Assembly (NCBI GenBank): GCA_900120415.1
Contig: FQLW01000006.1
Coordinates: forward strand, 124,001-188,000
Source of the DNA: Urmitella timonensis
GTDB taxonomy: Bacteria > Actinomycetota > Actinomycetes > Actinomycetales > Actinomycetaceae
Direction of reading: 5' to 3'
Length of the DNA stretch: 64,000 bases
A program made the position numbers and the translations under genes. The notes below the pieces were generated by a model. That model saw only the letters and a list, made by a program, of their open reading frames with translations, had not been told where the DNA came from and did not search any database. Shown here one piece after another: positions 15,826 to 25,030 of the stretch (positions within the stretch are counted from its first letter, which is position 1; every line of letters begins with the position of its first letter).

Positions 15826-16884
15826 CTAAAACCCTAAACGCCCTAACATTTTCGTGTCAGATTGCCAGTTCTTCGCTACCCGGACATGCAGGTGGAGCTG
15901 CACTGGCCGCCCCAGTAACTTTTGAATCTGCCGTTTAGCTTTAATCCGAACTCGGCGAATATGGCTGCCACCTTTACCTATCAAAATTCCTTTTTGGGAA
16001 TCGCGTTCCACATACACATTCACGTGCACATCTAAGGGCTTAACTTCCTCTTGAGAAGTTCCGGCAATATCCTCCCCGTCATAGGAGGACGAGGGGGCAC
16101 TTTCAGCCTCGCCAGCGCCCCTACCTTCCTTGCTAGTAGGCATCTGTTCTTTAGGGAGGCGGTGACTGCCGTATCCAAGTTGCGGCCCAGTATCCTCACC
16201 CTGATAAAGAATCTCCTCTACCTGCACCGCTATTGAGTGCGGTAGTTCTTCACGCACCCCCTCCAATGCGGCTTCCCGCACAAACTCGGCAATAGTTTTT
16301 TCTACCGATTCGTCACTAGCCTGGTCACGGGGATAAAGAGGGGGTGAAGATGGCAGATATTTCGCAATCTGATCAGCAAGAACGGTTACTTCTCCGGTTA
16401 AAGCACTCAATGGAACAATATCGTTCCACTCCCCCAGCTCTTCAGCTGCCACTAGCGCTGCCACCATTCGCTCTTTAGAAACCAAATCGGCTTTGGTAAC
16501 TGCTAGAATTACCGGGATATTCAGCTCTTTAAGTTCGGCAGCAATATAGCGATCACCGGGGCCAATCTTTTGATCGGCAGGTACACAAAACACCACCGCA
16601 TCCACGTCTACTAAGGCTTCCCGCACCATATCGTTTAGCCGTTTACCCAGCAGCGTGCGGGGGCGGTGTAGACCGGGAGTATCGACCAACACAATCTGAT
16701 AATCCTCACCTTGAACCACACCGCGCACATTATGTCGGGTAGTTTCGGGACGGGAGGAGGTAATCGCGACTTTCTGCCCAACCAAGGCATTAGTTAAAGT
16801 AGACTTTCCTACGTTAGGGCGTCCCACTATGGAAACGAAACCTGCACGGTGAGAAAGTGACCAGGAGGAATGCGGTACGCTCAT
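15826..16884 (-). CDS. era: GTPase Era
   Basis: Era binds 16S rRNA near the 3' end and helps assemble the 30S subunit. The GTPase domain shows GRPNVGKST, the DTPGLHRPRT switch, TKAD and SAL. The C-terminal KH domain has GILIGKGGSHIRRV. At 352 aa it is ~50 residues longer than usual. The extra is a low-complexity, Ser/Gly/Glu-rich insertion (around residues 225-275) within the KH part, between EILYQGEDTG and PLDVHVNVYVE. It ends the run of genes that starts at hrcA, 2 bp after corC. Confidence 0.96.
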   Translation of the reverse strand: MSVPHSSWSLSHRAGFVSIVGRPNVGKSTLTNALVGQKVAITSSRPETTRHNVRGVVQGEDYQIVLVDTPGLHRPRTLLGKRLNDMVREALVDVDAVVFCVPADQKIGPGDRYIAAELKELNIPVILAVTKADLVSKERMVAALVAAEELGEWNDIVPLSALTGEVTVLADQIAKYLPSSPPLYPRDQASDESVEKTIAEFVREAALEGVREELPHSIAVQVEEILYQGEDTGPQLGYGSHRLPKEQMPTSKEGRGAGEAESAPSSSYDGEDIAGTSQEEVKPLDVHVNVYVERDSQKGILIGKGGSHIRRVRIKAKRQIQKLLGRPVQLHLHVRVAKNWQSDTKMLGRLGF

Positions 16885-16886
16885 TG

Positions 16887-18176
16887 CTAATCCATTTCTG
16901 TTTCTAGACGTTTTACCAATAGGGTATCCATTTGCCGACGCCTACCGGAAACGCTTTTTACCCTTAGTTCCATTCCAACTACTTTCACTTTCGACCCTAC
17001 CAGTGGTACTTTCCCCAAAGCCTTGGCCAGTAGCCCACCCACGGTGTCCACTTCATCATCATCTACTTCTAGATTCACCAGCTCCGCTAAGTCATCTAAC
17101 CCCAAACGTGCAGGCACTACCCAAGTATCTGCTGCAATTTGTTGAGGTTCTTCTTCGGCACGGTCATGCTCATCGGTTACTTCTCCTACCAGTTCTTCTA
17201 AAATATCTTCGATGGTTACCAGACCGACCGTGCCACCCCATTCATCAACCACTACCGCAATATGGGGTGCGTCTGCCTGCATTTGACGCATCAAATCATC
17301 GGCAAGCATCACTTCGGGGACAAAAAAAGCTGCTCGCATCATTTCTGGAACCGGATGATCCATCAGTTCGGGGCGGGAAAAACAGCGGGAAATCAAATCT
17401 TTTAGATAAAGCATTCCCCGGACATCGTCTGCGTCATCTCCCAGAACCGGAATTCTAGAAAACCCGGATTGGATAAAAACCTCGAAAGCCTCTCGAGCTA
17501 AAGTTGTGGTTTCTACCGCCACCATATCGGTACGCGGAACGATAATTTCCCGAACCAGAGTAGTCCCCAGTTCCAGAGCCGAGCGCACAATCTGGCGATC
17601 TTCGTCCTCGAAAGCTAGATTTTCTTCCTGCCCCATTTCATCGACCATTTCCCGGAAATCTTCCGCGATTTCCGCGCGGGAAGCAGCTTCCTCAACTGGG
17701 GAAAGTGGCGCTATCCTTTGCACTATCCATCCTACCGGGCGGGACAGAACCGATATTATTCGCCCGAAACTCACCATTTTACTCAGCCATAAAGCGGTAG
17801 CTTCGGGGCGATACTGCCCCACACGCATTCCCGCAAAAGTAGCAAAAATAAGCAGCAACACCCCCAATACCAGCACTGTCATCAACAGGGAGGCCCACCA
17901 GGGAAACCCTAACCCCAACATTGCGATACTCATGCAGGTAGCCGCTAATATCTGCACAAACAAACGCCAGGATTGGCAAATAGCCAAGGTGTTTTCCTTT
18001 TGGTCTAGCAGGGAGCGCACTAGCGGAGCGCGACGATGTCCCTCTTCTACCAGGTCTTGAGCCCGCGCATGAGAAAGGGTTTGAAAAGCTCCCAATGCCG
18101 CTGCCCAAGCGGCATCTACTGCCACCAAAATAATAGCTAAAGCCAGTAGAGCCGCCGCTGGTATTTGAGATAACAA
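16887..18176 (-). CDS. Hemolysin/CorC family protein (DUF21-CBS-CorC)
   Basis: This 429-aa membrane protein has an N-terminal DUF21 domain with about three membrane segments (LLALAIILVAVDAAWAAALG; a second pair near residues 70-115), a CBS pair (LVREIIVPRTDMVAVET; GTVGLVTIEDILEELVGE) and a C-terminal CorC_HlyC domain. The family (CNNM/CorC) is linked to Mg2+/Co2+ transport or homeostasis; the older hemolysin name is not informative. It sits 2 bp after ybeY and 2 bp before era, a common actinobacterial order (phoH-ybeY-corC-era). Confidence 0.93.
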   Translation of the reverse strand: MLSQIPAAALLALAIILVAVDAAWAAALGAFQTLSHARAQDLVEEGHRRAPLVRSLLDQKENTLAICQSWRLFVQILAATCMSIAMLGLGFPWWASLLMTVLVLGVLLLIFATFAGMRVGQYRPEATALWLSKMVSFGRIISVLSRPVGWIVQRIAPLSPVEEAASRAEIAEDFREMVDEMGQEENLAFEDEDRQIVRSALELGTTLVREIIVPRTDMVAVETTTLAREAFEVFIQSGFSRIPVLGDDADDVRGMLYLKDLISRCFSRPELMDHPVPEMMRAAFFVPEVMLADDLMRQMQADAPHIAVVVDEWGGTVGLVTIEDILEELVGEVTDEHDRAEEEPQQIAADTWVVPARLGLDDLAELVNLEVDDDEVDTVGGLLAKALGKVPLVGSKVKVVGMELRVKSVSGRRRQMDTLLVKRLETEMD

Positions 18177-18178
18177 AT

Positions 18179-18634
18179 CTAGCTCCGCTCTGCTAAGAAA
18201 GTCAGTAATAATTTGCGCTGCAAAGCAAACATTTCCTTTTCTTCTTCTTTTTCGGCGTGGTCATAGCCAAGTAGATGCAACATACCGTGCACCGTAAGCA
18301 GCAGCATTTCCTCGGTGGAAGAGTGTCCCGCGTTGACGGCTTGCGCCTGAGCTACCTCGGGGCAAATCACAATATCCCCTAAGATACCTGCCTCGGTGGG
18401 AGAATCTGCGCTTCCGGGACGCAGTTCGTCTAGAGGAAAACTCATCACATCGGTCGGGCCTTCTAAATCTAACCACCGCTCATGCAAGGCGGCTATTACG
18501 TCTGGTTCCACGAATATCAGCGACATTTCTGCTTCGGGCGACACGTGCATAGCGCTAAGAACATAGTCAGCTAATTCTTGGAACTCAAGTCCATCGATTT
18601 GATAGTCGGTTTCATTTAAGACTTCCACACTCAC
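18179..18634 (-). CDS. ybeY: Endoribonuclease YbeY
   Basis: YbeY is a zinc-dependent RNase that takes part in 16S rRNA 3' maturation and ribosome quality control. The 151-aa protein has the metal site [11 protein letters not shown] and the block [11 protein letters not shown]. It overlaps the phoH stop by 4 bp, so translation of phoH and ybeY is coupled. Confidence 0.96.
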   Translation of the reverse strand: MSVEVLNETDYQIDGLEFQELADYVLSAMHVSPEAEMSLIFVEPDVIAALHERWLDLEGPTDVMSFPLDELRPGSADSPTEAGILGDIVICPEVAQAQAVNAGHSSTEEMLLLTVHGMLHLLGYDHAEKEEEKEMFALQRKLLLTFLAERS

Positions 18635-19590
18635 CGCTTTTCCTCCCTCTGGTCTCGACTGGCAAAAGCGCGCTCATAAGCATCAATAATCATTCCCACC
18701 AGCTTATCGCGCACCACGTCCTCGCTGGTCAAATAACAAAATTCTATATCTTTAATTCCGGTGAGGACGCCTTTAGCGTCTTTGAGTCCCGACAGTTTCC
18801 CCCTAGGCAGGTCAATTTGGGTAATATCCCCGGTCACTACCATAGTTGACCCCTCCCCCAGGCGGGTAAGGAACATTTTCATCTGTTGCGGGGTGGTATT
18901 TTGGGCTTCATCTAGCACAATAAATGCATGGGAAATGGTGCGCCCGCGCATATAGGCAAGCGGAGCGACCTCGATGGTTCCCGATTCTAGGAGCTGGGCA
19001 AGTTCTGCTGGTTCCAGCATATCCCGTAAGGCATCATAAAGAGGACGCAGATAGGGGTCAATTTTCTCGGTCAGATTTCCGGGAAGAAAGCCAAGGGATT
19101 CACCAGCTTCTACTGCCGGACGGGTCAGAACAATTCTGGAAACCGCTCCGGATTCTAGGGCTTCTACCGCTTTAGCCATTGCCAGATAAGTTTTACCGGT
19201 ACCGGCAGGTCCTATTCCGAATACAATCCGATTATTAGAAATTGCTTCTAAATAGGTTTCTTGACCGGAAGTTTTTGCTCTTATCTGCTTGCGCTTGGTG
19301 TGCAATACCGGTAAGGCTTCCTGCGATGACATCAACTTCAAGGCTTGCGTAACTGCCGAAGCAGATAGCGGATTGCCGTGACGAGCCGCTGTAATAAGCT
19401 CGCTAAGTAAATCCGCCCCCATCCGCGCCTCGCCTGGATTGCCCAGGAAGGTTACGATTCCTCCGCGAGTAGTTATCCGCACCCCTGGCAGGTTATCTTG
19501 CATTGCCCGCAGCACTTGGTCGCCCGGTCCGAATACTAAAACCGGATCGAGATCTTCGGGCAAAAGTACCTGGGCTTGGTTAGCAACCAT
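18631..19590 (-). CDS. phoH: PhoH-like ATPase
   Basis: This 319-aa P-loop protein has Walker [12 protein letters not shown], Walker [10 protein letters not shown] and the downstream [17 protein letters not shown] of the PhoH/YbeZ family, which resembles the helicase RecA fold. It is thought to work with YbeY on RNA. It starts immediately after the rsmE stop and overlaps ybeY. Confidence 0.95.
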   Translation of the reverse strand: MVANQAQVLLPEDLDPVLVFGPGDQVLRAMQDNLPGVRITTRGGIVTFLGNPGEARMGADLLSELITAARHGNPLSASAVTQALKLMSSQEALPVLHTKRKQIRAKTSGQETYLEAISNNRIVFGIGPAGTGKTYLAMAKAVEALESGAVSRIVLTRPAVEAGESLGFLPGNLTEKIDPYLRPLYDALRDMLEPAELAQLLESGTIEVAPLAYMRGRTISHAFIVLDEAQNTTPQQMKMFLTRLGEGSTMVVTGDITQIDLPRGKLSGLKDAKGVLTGIKDIEFCYLTSEDVVRDKLVGMIIDAYERAFASRDQREEKR

Positions 19591-20373
19591 TTAGAGCGAT
19601 TCCTCCCGATTCCATAGCCCGCTAGTAAGTCCTAAAGCTGCTATTGCGGCAGGTCCAGCGCTAGAGGAACGTAAAACAGTTGGACCCAGCCTAGCTGTGA
19701 TTGCCCCGACCGCTATAAATTGGGCGGTTTCCTCCGGGCTCACCCCGCCCTCCGGACCTACTATCAGGTGTATCATTTTCGCTTGACTTACCGATTCCCA
19801 GGCTTTAGCCAGGGGCAGAGAAGCATCGGGGTCAAGGAGTATAAATCGCTGTTCCCTGCCACCAGTAGCGATTATTTCAGTCAAGCTAGCCGAATCAGTT
19901 AGTGGCTCTAAGTGTGGCCAATTTGCACGGCGAGATTGTTTAGCCGCAGCTTTAAGCAGCGCTTCCCATTTCTTTTCCCCCCGTTGAAGTTTCGCACCTT
20001 TCCACTGCACTATTGAACGTTTAGCTGCCCAGGGACGCACGATACTGACCCCCAGTTCGACTGCCGATTCTACTGCCTGCTCGTCACGTCCTCCTTTGGA
20101 AAGCGCCTGGATCAGCCCGAATTGGGTTTGTGGGAGGGGAAGGTGCAGCCTTTGCTGAACCTGAAAGTCAAAACAGTCTTTGCCACTAGCAGTAATTTTA
20201 CAGCGCAGACGCAACCCTTTGCCATCAACTAGGTCGAGGATGTCCCCTGAGCCTAGGCGTTGCGAACTGATTGCGTGTCGGGCTTCTGCCCCGTTTAGAC
20301 AGCCAACCGCGCCTACCTCAAGTTCGTTTAACGGCGGGCAGGAACTGTCTCCAAGAAAGACCGGAAGAATCAT
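19591..20373 (-). CDS. rsmE: 16S rRNA (uracil-1498-N3)-methyltransferase
   Basis: RsmE methylates N3 of U1498 in 16S rRNA. The 260-aa SPOUT-fold protein shows an N-terminal PUA-like part (VFLGDSSC; EARHAISSQRLGSGD) and the SAM-binding knot with HLIVGPEGGVSPEE and LGPTVLRSSSAGPAAIAAL. It overlaps the dnaJ stop by 4 bp, in the usual hrcA-dnaJ-rsmE order of actinobacteria. Confidence 0.96.
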   Translation of the reverse strand: MILPVFLGDSSCPPLNELEVGAVGCLNGAEARHAISSQRLGSGDILDLVDGKGLRLRCKITASGKDCFDFQVQQRLHLPLPQTQFGLIQALSKGGRDEQAVESAVELGVSIVRPWAAKRSIVQWKGAKLQRGEKKWEALLKAAAKQSRRANWPHLEPLTDSASLTEIIATGGREQRFILLDPDASLPLAKAWESVSQAKMIHLIVGPEGGVSPEETAQFIAVGAITARLGPTVLRSSSAGPAAIAALGLTSGLWNREESL

Positions 20374-21479
20374 GCTTTACCTGCGAATCGTTCCCGAAGA
20401 CGAGAGAAAACACCGCTATCTGCAAGCGGTTCGGGTTCTACCCTATCTTCCTGGCGTAGTTGCGCTAACTGTTCGATTAGGTCGCGCTGGGCACTGTCAA
20501 GGTTGGTCGGTACTTGCACCATAATGTTTACAATCAAGTCTCCGCGTCCTTGTCGCTGTAAGCGTCCTACTCCCAGACCGGGCAGACGAATCTGCTGCCC
20601 AGGTTGAGTACCAGCAGAAATAGCGATTTCCTGAGTCCCGTCGAAGGTTTCTAAATCGACTTTAGTACCCAAAATGGCGGCAGTCATTGGCACTCGCAGG
20701 GTGGTTTCCAGGTTATCTCCCTGCCGGGAAAATACCCGATGAGCACTCACTTGGATTTCTAAATATAAATCCCCACTAGGACCGCCTCCCGGTCCTACTG
20801 CGCCTTTGCCGCGCAGCTGTACTTTATGTCCGGTTTGCACTCCCGCCGGGATTTCTACCTGCATAGTGGCTGTAGTTCGCACCCTTCCCTCCCCGGAGCA
20901 CTCGGGGCAAGGGTCTGGGATAGTAGTACCGTGAGCGGCACAGGCGCTACAGGGAACTGTAGATTGCATTTGCCCCAGGAAAGTGCGGGTAGAGCGGGTT
21001 ACCGAGCCACGACCATTACAAACCTGACAGGTACGCGGAGAAGTTCCCGGCGCACAACAGCTTCCCTCACAGGTGGGACAGGTAACGGCGGTGCGTACTC
21101 TTATCTGCTTCTTTACCCCAAAAACGGTTTCTTCTAAAGAGATTTCTAGGCGCTGACGTAAATCTTCACCGCGTCTGCCTCTGGGGGTTGGGCCCGCGCC
21201 GGTGTCCCCTCCGAAAAAGCTCTCGAAAATATCGGAGAACATGGAAAAGTCGCCCATTCCGGAGCTGGCAAACCCGGATTCGCCTCCCATATCGTAGCGG
21301 CGGCGTTTTTCCGGATCAGAGAGGACTTCGTGTGCCATTGATACTTCTTTGAAAGCCTCTTCTGACTGTGGCCCGGCAACATCGGGATGCAATTTGCGGG
21401 CTTTGCGGCGATAGGCGCGCCGAATTTCTGCCTCTGTAGCGTCCCGGGATACCCCTAAAATCTCGTAGTAATCAGCCAC
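20370..21479 (-). CDS. dnaJ: Chaperone DnaJ (DnaJ2 type)
   Basis: This DnaK co-chaperone (369 aa) has a J domain with HPD (KARKLHPDVAG), a Gly/Phe-rich linker and a zinc-finger domain. The four zinc motifs read CPTCEGSC, CQVCNGRG, CSACAAHG and CPECSGEG; the first and third depart from CxxCxGxG at their glycines although all cysteine pairs are kept. The position behind hrcA identifies it as the actinobacterial DnaJ2 copy. The start follows AAAGAGG. Confidence 0.95.
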   Translation of the reverse strand: MADYYEILGVSRDATEAEIRRAYRRKARKLHPDVAGPQSEEAFKEVSMAHEVLSDPEKRRRYDMGGESGFASSGMGDFSMFSDIFESFFGGDTGAGPTPRGRRGEDLRQRLEISLEETVFGVKKQIRVRTAVTCPTCEGSCCAPGTSPRTCQVCNGRGSVTRSTRTFLGQMQSTVPCSACAAHGTTIPDPCPECSGEGRVRTTATMQVEIPAGVQTGHKVQLRGKGAVGPGGGPSGDLYLEIQVSAHRVFSRQGDNLETTLRVPMTAAILGTKVDLETFDGTQEIAISAGTQPGQQIRLPGLGVGRLQRQGRGDLIVNIMVQVPTNLDSAQRDLIEQLAQLRQEDRVEPEPLADSGVFSRLRERFAGKA

Positions 21480-21503
21480 CGATACTTATTCCTCTTTCCT
21501 AAC

Positions 21504-22529
21504 CTACCTGGTCATCATCCGCGATAAATACCGCGAAACCGCACGCACGATACTCATTGCCTGCGGATAGTCCATTCTTTGCGGGCCTACTATCCCCACA
21601 TGGGCGACCCCGCTGTCTTTATCTCCGTAAGCCCCTGCCACAATAGAGGTTTCCGACAGGGAATGCTCCCCCGATTCTGAGCCAATGGTTACCGTTACTG
21701 GTGAATCTTGTTGATCGATTTCTGAGAATAGCCGCAGCAAAGTAACCTGTTCTTCCAAAGCATCTAGAATCGGACCGATAGAGCGAGAAAATTCGGGGCT
21801 AGAGCGCACCAAATTTCCCGCTCCCGCCATTACAATCCGTTCGGTTTGTTCCCCGGTGAGAGCCTCGCGAATAATCGGCAATATCTGGGAAATAAGCTCT
21901 AGCTGTTCCGGGGAGGCTCCCGCCATTAAAACCGGCTCTAACTGGGCTATTTGACTATCTTCCATTCCCTGTAAGGTAGAATTTAGCAAGAGGGCGAGGC
22001 TGCGGCTGGCAGCACTATCGACCTCGTAACGCGTGTCAATGGTTGTTTGTTGCACCCGAGCGCTGTTGGTAATCACGATTACTAACAGCTTGAATTCTGC
22101 GACTGGAATTAGTTCAAGGTGTCGTAATCCGCTGCGTTCATAGTGGGGGTATTGCACAATCGCTAACTGCCTAGTTAGCTGGGCTAAGGCGCGCACGGTA
22201 CGCTCAACTATGTCATCAAAATCGGCGGCTCCAAAAACAAAAGCCTCAATCGCGCGGCGTTGAGCAGAGGTAATAGGACGAAGTTTAGAGATTTGATTAA
22301 CGAACGCCCGGTACCCTTTTTCCGTGGGGATTCTACCGGCAGAAGTATGCGGTTGATAAAGGTAGCCTTTTTCCTCTAAAACCGACATATCGTTACGTAC
22401 GGTTGCGGGAGAAACTCGCAAATCATGCCGATCCACCAACGCTTTAGAGCCTACGGGTTCACCGGTTTCTACATAATCGGTGACGATAGCTCGCAAAACG
22501 TCGTCGCGCCGGATGCTTGCCTGGCTCAT
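21504..22529 (-). CDS. hrcA: Heat-inducible transcription repressor HrcA
   Basis: HrcA represses groEL/groES-class chaperone genes by binding CIRCE. The 341-aa protein has a winged-helix N-terminus (RRDDVLRAIVTDYVETGEP; SPATVRNDMSVLEEKGYL, with HTSAGRIPTEKGYR) and a GAF-like and inserted domain. The ATG is followed by SQASIRRDDVLRA and preceded by GAGGAGAT. It begins the hrcA-dnaJ-rsmE-phoH-ybeY-corC-era run. No canonical CIRCE (TTAGCACTC-N9-GAGTGCTAA) is present upstream. Confidence 0.96.
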   Translation of the reverse strand: MSQASIRRDDVLRAIVTDYVETGEPVGSKALVDRHDLRVSPATVRNDMSVLEEKGYLYQPHTSAGRIPTEKGYRAFVNQISKLRPITSAQRRAIEAFVFGAADFDDIVERTVRALAQLTRQLAIVQYPHYERSGLRHLELIPVAEFKLLVIVITNSARVQQTTIDTRYEVDSAASRSLALLLNSTLQGMEDSQIAQLEPVLMAGASPEQLELISQILPIIREALTGEQTERIVMAGAGNLVRSSPEFSRSIGPILDALEEQVTLLRLFSEIDQQDSPVTVTIGSESGEHSLSETSIVAGAYGDKDSGVAHVGIVGPQRMDYPQAMSIVRAVSRYLSRMMTR

Positions 22530-22677
22530 ATCTCCTCGCTGTCCTCAAATAAACGATAGGGTGCTCAATATCCTTAAAACTAAGCACTCTACCGCCCCGA
22601 CTGCTAACTCTACCCTGATTGCCAGCTAGTTATTAACCCCAAATCGCAGATTCGCGCACAGCTAAAGGTAACTGCCC

Positions 22678-23151
22678 TCAGCTGTGAGCCTCGTTCAGCA
22701 CCTGCACCATCGATAAAGCTGCCTGCACCGCCTCGTAACCTTTATCTTCGTGAGAGGATTCCAGGCCCGCCCTATCTAGAGCTTGTTCTAGGTTATCGCA
22801 GGTGAGCAGCCCAAACCCTAAGGGAATCTGAGACTCAACTGACACTTTAGTCAGCCCATAGGTGGCCGCGTCACACACATAATCGAAATGAGGAGTGCCC
22901 CCGCGAATAACTACTCCCAGACAAACTAGGGCATCTGCTTTCCCGCTTTCAGCATAGGCTTTAGCCGCTAAGGGAAGCTCAAAGGAGCCCGGAACCCGCA
23001 CCACTTCATAGTCTGTCTTCGCGTCCTGGCAGGCACGTTTAGCACCTGCTATCAACCCCTCCATAACCTGTTCATGCCAGCGGGTAGCTATAATTACTAT
23101 TTTTTTACCCTCGCCACCGATATGTAAATCGGGAACTCCCCCTCTAGCCAT
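22678..23151 (-). CDS. ribH: 6,7-dimethyl-8-ribityllumazine synthase
   Basis: RibH condenses the ribityl-pyrimidine from RibD with dihydroxybutanone phosphate from RibBA, the penultimate step of riboflavin synthesis. The 157-aa protein shows ATRWHEQVMEGLIAGA, VPGSFELPLAAK and GVVIRGGTPHFDYV. The start at 23151 is fixed by AAGGAG 6 nt upstream; an earlier in-frame start at 23178 lies before this ribosome site. It is the last gene of the rib operon. Confidence 0.97.
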   Translation of the reverse strand: MARGGVPDLHIGGEGKKIVIIATRWHEQVMEGLIAGAKRACQDAKTDYEVVRVPGSFELPLAAKAYAESGKADALVCLGVVIRGGTPHFDYVCDAATYGLTKVSVESQIPLGFGLLTCDNLEQALDRAGLESSHEDKGYEAVQAALSMVQVLNEAHS

Positions 23152-23192
23152 TTCTATCTCCTTAGGTCTGTTATTCAATAGGACGCGCGAAG

Positions 23193-24437
23193 CTATTTTT
23201 CTTCGGCTAACTTATCAAGGTTATGGAAAGTATGCCCTAAACGCTGTTTGGTGCGTAAATACTCGATATTATGCGGGTCGATACCTACTTCCAAGGGAAC
23301 GATTTCTGCCACCGTAATCCCATCTTCGTCTAGCAATGCTTTTTGGGGATTATTGGTTAGCAACCGAATGTTAGTTATTTTTAGTTCCCTAAGAATTGCC
23401 GAGGCAGCCCCGTATTCGCGCAGGTCTACCGGCCATCCTAGGTCAAGGTTAGCCTGTGCGGTATCGCGACCCTTATCTTGCAGAGCATAGGCTTTTACTT
23501 TTTCCCCAAGTCCAATGCCACGTCCTTCTTGCCCACGCAGATAAATAATCGCGCCGCCCTCGTCCGCTACCTGTCTCATCGCTTGCTGTAACTGCGGCTC
23601 GCAATCACAACGCAGTGAACCGAAAGCTTCCCCGGTTAGGCATTCGGAATGAATCCGCACCAGCGGGGTATCCTCTAGGGTCTTTTCCGAGATTAAAGCG
23701 ATATGGACTGCGCCTAGCTCCGCGTCTCGATAGGCGCGCACTGTGAAGTCCCCAAACTTGGTGGGCATTTTGGCGCTGGCTATCTCTTTTACCCGAGCAT
23801 CTGCAAGCGCTTCTGTTCGCGGTTGTAGCCGGGATAGATAATCTTTTAATTCCGCGACTGTTATTAGTTCTAAACCAAACTTTTCCGCAATCGCCGGGCA
23901 ATCATGGTAACGAATCATTGAACCGTCATCGTGAACCATTTCCCCGATAGCTGCTACCGGCATCAGCTCTGCCAGTTTCATTAAATCAACTGCTGCCTCG
24001 GTGTGTCCTGCCCGGGTAAATACCCCGCCGCTGCGCGCCCTCAGCGGCAAAATATGCCCCGGACGTACCAAATCTTCACTGCTAGAGAGGGGATTGGCTA
24101 AAGCTCGCAAAGTAGTACGGCGATCCGCAGCTGAAATCCCGGTGGTCACTCCCCTCGCGGCATCACAAGAAACGGTGTAACAGGTACGCAACTGGTCTTG
24201 GTTGGCGGTCCACTGGATTGGTAAACCAAGCAGTTCTGCCCGTTCAGCGGGCATGGGGGCGCAAATATAACCGGAGGTATAACGCACCATCCACCCCATC
24301 CACTCGGGGGTAACTTCTTGAGCACTAACAATTGCATCTACTTCATTTTCCCGGTCTTTGGAATCTGCTACCAAAACGGGTTTTCCTGCCCGTAGCGCCG
24401 CGCTGACCCGCTCAAATAACTTTACCAAGTCACTCAT
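23193..24437 (-). CDS. ribBA: Bifunctional 3,4-dihydroxy-2-butanone-4-phosphate synthase / GTP cyclohydrolase II
   Basis: This 414-aa fusion supplies both branches of riboflavin synthesis. The N-terminal RibB domain acts on ribulose 5-phosphate ([33 protein letters not shown]). The C-terminal RibA domain opens GTP ([19 protein letters not shown] with zinc cysteines; [10 protein letters not shown]). The RibB region lacks one usual match, since the typical DDEDREN reads DSKDREN, which could affect metal binding. It shares one base with the ribE stop region and is 42 bp from ribH. Confidence 0.96.
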   Translation of the reverse strand: MSDLVKLFERVSAALRAGKPVLVADSKDRENEVDAIVSAQEVTPEWMGWMVRYTSGYICAPMPAERAELLGLPIQWTANQDQLRTCYTVSCDAARGVTTGISAADRRTTLRALANPLSSSEDLVRPGHILPLRARSGGVFTRAGHTEAAVDLMKLAELMPVAAIGEMVHDDGSMIRYHDCPAIAEKFGLELITVAELKDYLSRLQPRTEALADARVKEIASAKMPTKFGDFTVRAYRDAELGAVHIALISEKTLEDTPLVRIHSECLTGEAFGSLRCDCEPQLQQAMRQVADEGGAIIYLRGQEGRGIGLGEKVKAYALQDKGRDTAQANLDLGWPVDLREYGAASAILRELKITNIRLLTNNPQKALLDEDGITVAEIVPLEVGIDPHNIEYLRTKQRLGHTFHNLDKLAEEK

Positions 24438-25030
24438 TAGTTTTTACTCCCCTCAAGTAGACGTTCCACATATTTCGCTATCTGGTCAGTCTCCAAATTG
24501 ACTAAAGATCCGACTGAAAGCGTTCCTAAAGTAGTGTTATCTCGGGTGACGGGGATGATTGCAACCCGGAAATAGTCCTCACCCACCGCGGTTACGGTTA
24601 GAGATACCCCGTCGATCGCAATCGAGCCTTTCCGGGCAATCTGGGGCATTAATGAGGGCGGAGCCGAAATCTGTAGCTCCCGCCAACGCTCCCCTTCCTC
24701 TAGGGAAGTTACCGTGCCGGTGCCGTCAATATGCCCGGCAACCAGGTGTCCCCCTAAGCGATCCGTAGGCAGGAGGGCGCGCTCCAGGTTAACCCCCTCG
24801 CCAACCTGCTTTTGCCCCAAAGTGGTAAGCCTGACGGTTTCCGGCATGGCGTAAGCATAGAAAGTATCGCCTTCTACCCGGGTTACGGTCAGGCAAATCC
24901 CGGAGGTAGCCACCGATTCTCCGGGGGACAGCTCGGAGGCGAAAGTGCAAGAAATCCCAATTTCGAGGTCTGCTTCTCGCTTATTTAACGAGCTAATTGT
25001 CCCGACCTCTGCGATTAGTCCGGTAAACAT
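24437..25030 (-). CDS. ribE: Riboflavin synthase, alpha chain
   Basis: This enzyme dismutates two molecules of 6,7-dimethyl-8-ribityllumazine into riboflavin and the pyrimidine. The 197-aa protein begins MFTGLIAEVGTI and has the two lumazine-binding repeats, with VATSGICLTV in the first and IAIDGVSLTV in the second. It overlaps the ribD end by 16 bp, so the two genes are translationally coupled. Confidence 0.97.
   Translation of the reverse strand: MFTGLIAEVGTISSLNKREADLEIGISCTFASELSPGESVATSGICLTVTRVEGDTFYAYAMPETVRLTTLGQKQVGEGVNLERALLPTDRLGGHLVAGHIDGTGTVTSLEEGERWRELQISAPPSLMPQIARKGSIAIDGVSLTVTAVGEDYFRVAIIPVTRDNTTLGTLSVGSLVNLETDQIAKYVERLLEGSKN

Noticed and set aside
22558-22590. Inverted repeat AGGGTGCT...AGCACTCT upstream of hrcA, with a half site like CIRCE
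   Set aside because: The half sites face the wrong way for CIRCE (TTAGCACTC-N9-GAGTGCTAA) and the gap is 17 bp, so I do not call it an HrcA operator.
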